Shown: positions 58,993-64,000 of the stretch, piece after piece
Numbering within the stretch: the first letter of the stretch is position 1
Layout of the letters: each line of letters starts with the position of its first letter
Origin: Blastocatellia bacterium
Lineage (GTDB): Bacteria > Acidobacteriota > Blastocatellia > Pyrinomonadales > Pyrinomonadaceae
Assembly (NCBI GenBank): GCA_003488005.1
Contig: DNND01000053.1
Location: forward strand, 26,147 to 90,146
DNA: 64,000 nt
Reading direction: 5' to 3'
Program-made: the position numbers and the translations under genes
The notes under the pieces: model-generated
Told to the model about the DNA's origin: nothing
The model's input: only the letters and a program-made list of their open reading frames with translations
The model's database searches: none

Positions 58993-59036
58993 AATGGTGA
59001 TGGTTGGTTGCCCACAAAGCAACCACCGTCACCATT
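58993..59036. terminator. Hairpin between convergent genes
   Basis: A 19-base arm (58993-59011) faces a near complement at 59019-59036. It lies just past the GWxTD stop and before the end of the small minus-strand gene, so it can stop transcription both ways. Confidence 0.6.
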
Positions 59037-59038
59037 TG

Positions 59039-59344
59039 TCATTTGCGCTGATAACTTTCCCTGACGGTTCCCAGTTTCGTGTTCCCCTGGACCGAGTTTC
59101 TCCGCGCGTCGATTACGTCAACTTCGAAGCCGGGAAATGAAGGACGAAATCGTAATGCCTTCCAGGTTTCGACAGTGATGTCGTTTTCGGCGGCGCGGTG
59201 ATATGGGTATTGCGGCAGTCCCTCGCGGTCGCCGCGCACATCGGCGCCAGTCAGGTGAAGAATGCGCACACGAAAACCTTCAATGCGTCTAATCTTCCGC
59301 TCAACGTTGGCAATCGAGGACATTTTCTCAGTGGTTAGTAGCAT
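59039..59344 (-). CDS. Small hypothetical protein
   Basis: I start at the ATG at 59344 (101 residues), because the longer frame to 59368 runs into a repeat element. The sequence (IANVERKIRRIEGFRVRILHLTGADVRGDREGLPQYPYHRAAENDITVETW, then FRPSFPGFEVDVIDARRNSVQGNTKLGTVRESY) is basic and soluble. I do not recognise it. It lies between two larger plus-strand genes and has a repeat at its 5' end. Confidence 0.5.
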   Translation of the reverse strand: MLLTTEKMSSIANVERKIRRIEGFRVRILHLTGADVRGDREGLPQYPYHRAAENDITVETWKALRFRPSFPGFEVDVIDARRNSVQGNTKLGTVRESYQRK

Positions 59345-59347
59345 AAA

Positions 59348-59407
59348 CTTTAGTCTGTGTTCCGCCACGCAGCCACAGACTGAAGTCTATGGCACAACAG
59401 ACTAAAG
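59348..59407. repeat. Dispersed CACAGACTAAAG element, copy 2
   Basis: A perfect 10-bp pair CTTTAGTCTG (59348-59357) and CAGACTAAAG (59398-59407), with inner CACAGACTGAAGTCTATGG. The bases just after (ACTAAAGGTACGTCTGAT) match those at 14300-14321, so these are two copies of one family. It lies between divergent genes. Confidence 0.65.
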
Positions 59408-59511
59408 GTACGTCTGATTATAGCTTGAACTGTGGCCCAACGCTTCTGTTTGCGGTGAATAAATGCCGCGATTCGGGGTCGCGTCTGCGGATGGTAGAAT
59501 ACAAAGCATCG

Positions 59512-60597
59512 ATGGAACCACCTGTAAACTTATTGACGTTCACGCAGGCTGAACTTGTCGAGTTTTTTGCGCGCAACGGGGAACCGGCATATCGCGCGCG
59601 GCAGGTCTTTGCGGGACTGCAGCAACGGCGGCTGCAAAGCTTTGCGGCGATGACTGACTTGCCAAAGGCTTTGCGAGCGCATCTGGATTCAATTGCAACC
59701 GCTTCGACTCTCAGCGTTGAATCGCGCTACGTTTCAGAAGACGGAACGCGGCGGTTCCTGATGAAGACGCATGACAACCAGCCGGTTGAAACAGTTTTCA
59801 TTCCCGAAGAGAATCGCGACACGATCTGCTTCTCATCGCAATCGGGTTGTCCGCTGCAGTGTACGTTTTGCCTGACAGCTCAGCTCGGTCTGTTGCGCTC
59901 ATTAACCGCAGGCGAGATCGTCGAACAAATAATCATCGCGCTCAATGATGCTTACGGCGTTGGAGTGAAACCGCCGCGTGGCATAAATCTGGTGGGCATG
60001 GGAGCCGGCGAGCCGTTCCTGAATTTCGAAGAGCTGATGAAAGCGCTCGGCATCATGGCCGATCCAAAGGGACTGTTCATCGTTCCCAATCGCGTAACGA
60101 TTTCTACTGCCGGCGTGGTGCCGCGCATTCGCGAACTGGCAACGATCGCTGGCCGGCCGCATCTCGCGATCTCTTTGGCTGCGGCTACAGACGAGTTGCG
60201 CGATGAGTTGATGCCTATCAACAAGAAATGGCCGCTCGAAGATTTGCTCGATGCCTGCAAGGAGTTTGAAAAGAGTTTGAAGCCAGGCGAACGAGTGACG
60301 TTTGAATATGTGATGCTGGCTGGCGTTAATGATTCCGACGAGCAGGCGAGGCAACTGGCGAACCTGCTGAATCGCCATGGCCTGCGCGCGAAAGTGAATT
60401 TGATTCCGCACAATCCGGCTGAGCCGCTGCCATATCTGCCGTCACCATCGGAACGAGTAGAAATGTTCAAAGCGATTCTTGAGTCCAAGGGAATTCACAC
60501 TTACGTGAGGCGACCGCGCGGCAGAGATATTTTTGCTGCCTGCGGCCAGTTGGCGGCGCGAAGAGAAAGTAATCTTGCTGGTGTCGCGACGAACTAG
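59512..60597 (+). CDS. rlmN: 23S rRNA / tRNA adenine-C2 methyltransferase RlmN
   Basis: I prefer the ATG at 59512 (361 residues), since the frame to 59389 runs into a repeat; 59491 is possible. The radical SAM motif C113-x3-C117-x2-C120 (CPLQCTFC) holds the iron-sulfur cluster. The rest is standard: GIVQQIxxA-like helices, MGAGEPFLNFEELMKAL, and RVTISTAGVVPRIREL. The C-terminal catalytic cysteine is in IFAACGQL. It methylates A2503 of 23S rRNA and A37 of some tRNAs. The DsbD-like gene starts 15 bases after the stop. Confidence 0.96.
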   Translation: MEPPVNLLTFTQAELVEFFARNGEPAYRARQVFAGLQQRRLQSFAAMTDLPKALRAHLDSIATASTLSVESRYVSEDGTRRFLMKTHDNQPVETVFIPEENRDTICFSSQSGCPLQCTFCLTAQLGLLRSLTAGEIVEQIIIALNDAYGVGVKPPRGINLVGMGAGEPFLNFEELMKALGIMADPKGLFIVPNRVTISTAGVVPRIRELATIAGRPHLAISLAAATDELRDELMPINKKWPLEDLLDACKEFEKSLKPGERVTFEYVMLAGVNDSDEQARQLANLLNRHGLRAKVNLIPHNPAEPLPYLPSPSERVEMFKAILESKGIHTYVRRPRGRDIFAACGQLAARRESNLAGVATN

Positions 60598-60612
60598 GAG
60601 CTAAGTAAACAA

Positions 60613-61104
60613 ATGCAATTGTTCATTCAACCACTGCTCGTAGCGATTCTGCTTACCGCCGCAACGAGTTTCCTGGCTAAGCCCTTGCCGCAATCGCCCC
60701 CCAACATTGGTGTCACGGCTGGGCTGTCGTCGGACAAAGTTCAACGCGGGCGGACCGTGCAGGCAACTGTGGTGATGGATATTCCTTCAGGTTTTCACGT
60801 CAACTCCAACCGGCCGCTGGAGAAGTTTTTGATTGCAACTCAGCTTAAGATCAATGTGCCAAAGGGAGTGCGTGTGAGTGCCGTCAGTTACCCGCGCGCC
60901 GTTTTGCGCACCTTCAAATTTTCCAAAAACCGTGTGTCGGTTTATGAAGGTCGCGCGACGATGAGATTCAACGTGACCGTGCCTGCGAGTTTTCCGTCGG
61001 GAACTTCGGAAATGAAGGCGCATCTGCGCTACCAAAGCTGCAATGATGAGGTTTGCTTTCCGCCGCAGTCCCGCGACGTCAGTTTGTGGCTGAAGGTGCA
61101 GTGA
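60613..61104 (+). CDS. DsbD alpha-domain-like secreted protein
   Basis: An AGGAG site is 12 bases before the ATG. The 163-residue protein has a signal peptide and a single beta domain: GLSSDKVQRGRTVQATVVMDIPSGFHVNSNRP, and RYQSCNDEVCFPPQSRDVSLWL. The two cysteines of SCNDEVCFPP match the N-terminal (alpha) domain of DsbD, which passes electrons to periplasmic thiol partners. DsbD's membrane and C-terminal domains are missing here. It may act with the DsbA-type protein, but nothing beyond the shared chemistry links them. Confidence 0.8.
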   Translation: MQLFIQPLLVAILLTAATSFLAKPLPQSPPNIGVTAGLSSDKVQRGRTVQATVVMDIPSGFHVNSNRPLEKFLIATQLKINVPKGVRVSAVSYPRAVLRTFKFSKNRVSVYEGRATMRFNVTVPASFPSGTSEMKAHLRYQSCNDEVCFPPQSRDVSLWLKVQ

Positions 61105-61105
61105 G

Positions 61106-61200
61106 AAAGGGTTTAGGGGGAAGGGGGTAGGGTGTGCGATTTCAGGGCGAGGTCATCTCGACGACTCTTCGTACACCCCACACCCTAACCCCTAAACCCT
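61106..61200. repeat. Facing heptad arrays, unit NNAGGGN, overlapping the pgeF stop
   Basis: The left arm 61106-61133 has AAAGGGT, TTAGGGG, GAAGGGG and GTAGGGT. The right arm 61173-61200 has ACACCCC, ACACCCT, AACCCCT and AAACCCT, the reverse complement. The spacer is 39 bases. The right arm supplies the last codons and the TAG stop of pgeF on the other strand. The unit looks like a telomere repeat by chance. Confidence 0.85.
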
Positions 61201-62052
61201 TTTCCTACCGATGACGCTCATCAAGCGTCCGACCTTTCCATAAACACTTTTCTCGCGCCGGTAAGAGAAAAATAGATCTGTATGGCACATTGTGCACAGC
61301 GGCGCGCTGTAAATCTTTTCTTCATGCACACCAACCGCAGTGATTTGGGCGCGATTCGCTTTTATCAAATCAACGCACGCATGATCCGTGCGCGTCGGCT
61401 TGAACAAGTTGGCCCCAGGTGCAAAACGTTCGCCGAACGCATCCATCACTTCGCTTCCAACTTCATAACAACACACGCCTGCAGCCGGCCCAATCGCAAC
61501 CACGATGTCACCTGGCTTGGTTTTGTATTCGTTCACCATTCGTGACAATGCTTTGGTTGCAACTTCCGCGACTGTGCCCCGCCAACCTGCATGGACCGCG
61601 GCGAAGGCCCCGGTTTTCGGATCACCGATTAGAATGGGAACGCAGTCAGCAGTCTTCACGCCAGCCAAAACCCCCGCCGCGTCGCTGACAATCGCATCGC
61701 AGTAAACTGTGTCGCCATGTTCGTCTTCGGCAGGCTTGGCGTCTATCAGATTTTTCACAACGCGCACAGCGTCACCATGCACTTGCCAACACCCCGCCAG
61801 CGCCCATTGACCGGGAAAGAGCTTGAGAAAGCGCCTCCGATTCTCCAGAATGTTTTCCGCCGCGTCTTCGTTAAAGCCGGCGAGGTTAAGCGAGTTCTCG
61901 GGCATGGAGCTGACACCGCCTCCTCTGGTCGAGAATCCATTGGCGAAGCCCGCTGCTTCAAGGGGCGCGCAGACCAGCGCGCGGACGCCTTCGTGCTCGC
62001 GCCAGTAGAAGCCGGCGTGTTCTAATTCCGGGTCATTTATGATCGTCTCCAT
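61192..62052 (-). CDS. pgeF: Peptidoglycan editing factor PgeF (laccase-domain, YfiH family)
   Basis: From the ATG at 62052 the protein has 286 residues; the frame is open to 62103 but would run deep into acpS. The family motifs are clear: FSTRGGGVSSMPENSLNL, CWQVHGDAV, KTADCVPILIGDP, AAVHAGWRGTVAEV and IGPAAGVCCYEVG. The histidines and cysteine bind zinc. PgeF removes L-Ser misincorporated in peptidoglycan stem peptides, as shown for E. coli YfiH. Its 5' end overlaps acpS, read the other way, by 14 bases. The stop codon comes from a heptad repeat. Confidence 0.92.
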   Translation of the reverse strand: METIINDPELEHAGFYWREHEGVRALVCAPLEAAGFANGFSTRGGGVSSMPENSLNLAGFNEDAAENILENRRRFLKLFPGQWALAGCWQVHGDAVRVVKNLIDAKPAEDEHGDTVYCDAIVSDAAGVLAGVKTADCVPILIGDPKTGAFAAVHAGWRGTVAEVATKALSRMVNEYKTKPGDIVVAIGPAAGVCCYEVGSEVMDAFGERFAPGANLFKPTRTDHACVDLIKANRAQITAVGVHEEKIYSAPLCTMCHTDLFFSYRREKSVYGKVGRLMSVIGRKRV

Positions 62053-62419
62053 CGGCATAGACATTATCGAAGTTGCGCGCATTCGCGAAGTGCTCGAGCG
62101 CACGCCGCGTTTTACTGAGCGCGTGTTTACCGCTGCCGAACGCGCCTATTGCGATAGTCGCGGAGTGGTGGCCGCGCAGCATTATGCCGCTCGCTTCGCG
62201 GCGAAAGAAGCGGCGTTGAAGGCGCTGAAGACCGGCTGGCGTGGCGGAATCAGTTGGCAGGACGTGGAGATTGGTTCGCTGGAAAGCGGTGCGCCGTTTC
62301 TGACTTTTCACGGCGAGTCGCGAAAACTGTTTGAAGAGTCGGGCGCGACCGTTGCGCATCTTTCAATATCGCATACCACTCAGCATGCGATCGCGCAGGT
62401 GGTGCTGGAGGCGGTTTGA
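62039..62419 (+). CDS. acpS: Holo-[acyl-carrier-protein] synthase
   Basis: The 126-residue protein begins MIVSIGIDIIEVARIREVLE, the AcpS start, so the first ATG is fixed. GxD (GIDII) and FAAKEAALKAL carry the magnesium and CoA-binding acids. The end has HLSISHTTQHAIAQVVLE. It moves the phosphopantetheine arm from CoA to ACP for fatty acid synthesis. It starts in the opposite direction to pgeF with overlapping 5' ends. The next plus-strand space is taken by a broken PIN gene on the minus strand. Confidence 0.95.
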   Translation: MIVSIGIDIIEVARIREVLERTPRFTERVFTAAERAYCDSRGVVAAQHYAARFAAKEAALKALKTGWRGGISWQDVEIGSLESGAPFLTFHGESRKLFEESGATVAHLSISHTTQHAIAQVVLEAV

Positions 62420-62439
62420 AGGAGAGCTTCCAGTTTCTA

Positions 62440-62876
62440 TTACCGGCCGAAATATTCATTGCCCTTGATCAAACGCACATTGCAAAAGTTCTGAATCCTC
62501 TCAAAGTCTTTGACGTTATCGGTGACAATTGCGACGCCAGCACGCCGTGCCGTGCGAGCTATGAGCACATCATTGGTAATCCGGTACTTCTCTTCGGTAG
62601 ATATTCTGGGAATCAGCCCGGTCTTCGTTGATTTCTTCCTCTCTGCAACGCATTCAGAATTAAGCCCACCTGCCACCAGTCCTCAGTATCCGGCACGAGA
62701 AGTCGTTCAGCTCTCTTATAGTTTTGATAGGCGGCTTCTAATTCTTTTGTCGCCGTAGCATCTCTGGCTCCTGCCACCAGCTCATGAAGAACGATCATTG
62801 ACATGTAAAAGCCGGCGGGAAGATGAGCCGGCTTATGCTTAATGAAGATATTTGAGTCGTAGGTAACCTTGGGCAT
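62440..62876 (-). pseudogene. PIN-domain toxin gene with a 1-base frameshift
   Basis: The first frame (from ATG 62876) reads MPKVTYDSNIFIKHKP, a PIN-domain start with its acidic metal ligand, and goes out of frame near 62640. The second frame continues KTGLIPRISTEEKYRITNDVLIARTARRAGVAIVTDNVKDFERI, the second half of a PIN domain with its aspartates (ITNDVL, TDNVKDF). One base missing in an A-rich run (GAAGAAAT, near 62630) explains the split. Both halves keep coding features, so the change is recent or a sequencing error. With the basic gene upstream it forms a VapBC-like pair that may be inactive. Confidence 0.7.
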
Positions 62877-62881
62877 GTGAC

Positions 62882-63130
62882 TCAGCCGGCTTTTCGCTCC
62901 CGAACGGTGTTCTTGTGAATTGAGTTCCAGGCCCGAAGCAAGTGCTCGTTCGCGACCTCCACAAACCGACCAGCCGAATCGCGACGCACATAGCGTTTAT
63001 CACTTCGTGCAGTGACAGAAACACGCTTAGTTGATTTATCGCTGCTCGTTCCGCCGTCAGACTTGGGCTTTGAAGTTGTCTTGCGGGAGTTACTTTCCTT
63101 GCGTTGTTTAGTTGAGGTTTTCTTAGGCAT
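62882..63130 (-). CDS. Small basic protein, likely antitoxin of the PIN pair
   Basis: I use the ATG at 63130 (82 residues; 63139 adds three). The N-terminal half is a Lys/Ser/Thr-rich tract (KKTSTKQRKESNSRKTTSKPKSDG), and the C-terminal half (RVSVTARSDKRYVRRDSAGRFVEVANEHLL) is a short ordered part. The first gene of such a pair usually holds the DNA-binding antitoxin, but the family is not one I can name. Its stop lies five bases before the PIN gene's start. Confidence 0.55.
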   Translation of the reverse strand: MPKKTSTKQRKESNSRKTTSKPKSDGGTSSDKSTKRVSVTARSDKRYVRRDSAGRFVEVANEHLLRAWNSIHKNTVRERKAG

Positions 63131-63253
63131 AAACGTCACCCTCTTTAATTAATATAACACATTCCAAAACCACTTTAGTGTGCTAACTGGGAAGGAAGAG
63201 GGTTGGTTTACTGCAAGGAATTATTCATCAGCGAACAGGATTAAAAGAGCGAA

Positions 63254-64000
63254 CTACCGCATCGCGTTTACCAGGGTGCGCTTTCCGTGGGTGTCTACAT
63301 CGACTCGAGTGAACGCCAGAAAGTCTGCGCGGACACGCTGTCTGGAATGCTGGGCCAGTACTGACACAGTTGAAACATTTCGCTGCGCAGAGTCGTCAAT
63401 GGTGGTACGGTCTTGTTCTGGCAAGTTCCCGTGCCGGTAGCATTCCAAATTCGGCGCGAGTCTTTCAGTGACTGCGATCAATTCCCGATGCGGACAGGTA
63501 AGGGTTGAACGCAAACCATTGTCGGCATCGATCTCGACAAATTCTATTCCTTCCGGGCATTCAAAATTCCGACCGCCCAACTCCGGTCTGGCAGCAACTG
63601 CGCCCTGCATGAAATCCACCCAGGCGGGCAGTGCCGCAATGGCGCCCGTCAGCCCGAGTTGCCGGTTGTCATCAAATCCGATCCATACAACGCAAACTAA
63701 ATTTGGCGTGTAGCCTACGAACCAGCCATCGCGCGACGTACCGGTCTTGGCTGCGAACGACGTCCCCTTCAATGCGCCGCGAGCGGCGTGGGCCGTGCCG
63801 TGATAGACCACTGCTTGCAGCATGTTTGTGATCATGTACGCAGTCGTTGGGCTAACGACCTGCTTGCCGTTGTTACCAATGTTGATATGGGACGCCGGCG
63901 GTTCGCCGACGCTGGCAATTACTTTTGGCAAAACCCGACGGCCACCATTTGCAAAGGCGGCATAGGCGGCGGCCAACTGAAGCGGCGTCACTTCTTCAGT
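63254..64000 (-). CDS. Class A penicillin-binding protein, C-terminal part, truncated by window end
   Basis: The frame is open to the window edge, with EEVTPLQLAAAYAAFANGG, a stretch just after the transpeptidase centre of PBP1A-type enzymes. AAKTGTSRDGWFVGYTPNLVCVVWIGFDD carries the KTG motif. The SxxK and SxN motifs lie outside. A C-terminal tail of about 100 residues with a CPEG and CPHREL cysteine pair follows. The enzyme builds and cross-links peptidoglycan from the inner membrane. The gene continues past base 64000. Confidence 0.88.
   Translation of the reverse strand, partial: TEEVTPLQLAAAYAAFANGGRRVLPKVIASVGEPPASHINIGNNGKQVVSPTTAYMITNMLQAVVYHGTAHAARGALKGTSFAAKTGTSRDGWFVGYTPNLVCVVWIGFDDNRQLGLTGAIAALPAWVDFMQGAVAARPELGGRNFECPEGIEFVEIDADNGLRSTLTCPHRELIAVTERLAPNLECYRHGNLPEQDRTTIDDSAQRNVSTVSVLAQHSRQRVRADFLAFTRVDVDTHGKRTLVNAMR

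Noticed and set aside
61106..61200. Telomere-like repeat (TTAGGG)
   Set aside because: The match is one unit of a general heptad pattern with drifting bases, and bacterial context excludes a telomere role here.
1..64000. CRISPR array or complete insertion sequence
   Set aside because: No regular repeat-spacer array with equal spacers and no transposase gene was found. The heptad arrays have no unique spacers between units.

Overview
The window looks like chromosomal DNA of an Acidobacteriota bacterium, most likely class Blastocatellia. This is inferred from gene content, not from a 16S gene, which is absent. The markers are two secreted von Willebrand A proteins of the type expanded in Acidobacteria, a GWxTD-domain protein, a secreted SpoIVB/S55-like protein, a PEP-CTERM protein, a DUF1385 protein, and a TPR/Fis-type regulator beside a tiny secreted peptide gene. 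Genes are dense, moderately GC-rich, and mostly single or in short clusters rather than long operons.

Layout. 1-6.9 kb: end of an ABC transporter ATPase gene, a serine beta-lactamase-like hydrolase, a Gfo/Idh/MocA oxidoreductase, an ArnT-like glycosyltransferase, a hydrolase without its nucleophile, and mobA. 7-20.3 kb: SpoIVB-like protein, PEP-CTERM protein, rsmG, a PLP decarboxylase, a secreted dikinase-like protein, a dienoyl-CoA-reductase-like SDR, cyclophilin, an ankyrin lipoprotein, recA and an amidohydrolase. 20.6-27.3 kb: tRNA-Phe, a receiver-like protein, a DnaC-like ATPase, carB, a CoA-binding protein and mog. 27.4-31.4 kb: an accessory stretch with a PagL-like lipid A deacylase, a frameshifted secreted protein, a proline-rich lipoprotein and a YD-repeat protein. 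31.5-38.7 kb: nuoA and nuoB alone, a glycine-zipper protein, an ECF sigma/anti-sigma pair, and a Tat-exported dioxygenase followed by a beta-propeller and a c-type haem protein. 38.8-49.7 kb: prfA, DUF1385, serC, an orphan PD-(D/E)XK protein, two toxin-antitoxin-like pairs, a RluA-type synthase, the VWA pair and an AarF/UbiB kinase. 49.9-64 kb: a SurA-SurA-DsbA fusion, the TPR-Fis/peptide locus, an ATP-dependent ligase, tatA/B and tatC, the GWxTD protein, rlmN, pgeF/acpS, a broken PIN toxin pair and the end of a class A PBP.

Connections. Tat genes (55.7-57.2 kb) could export the Tat-signal dioxygenase at 35.6 kb. mobA and mog both serve molybdenum cofactor synthesis. The ArnT-like transferase, the PagL-like deacylase and perhaps the Gfo/Idh/MocA enzyme point to remodelling of lipid A.

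The most striking unexplained signal is in the DNA between genes. At least seven loci carry runs of degenerate 7-base units. Each locus has its own unit sequence, and six of the seven are arranged as two facing arms around a short spacer. An eighth run lies inside the coding sequence of the ArnT-like protein, and a related locus uses a 10-base unit. A second class consists of long palindromic elements (about 60-230 bp). The best candidate for an undescribed gene system is at 51.6-53.6 kb: a TPR-Fis regulator gene diverges from a 74-residue secreted peptide gene whose predicted promoter overlaps a perfect 6-4-6 palindrome.
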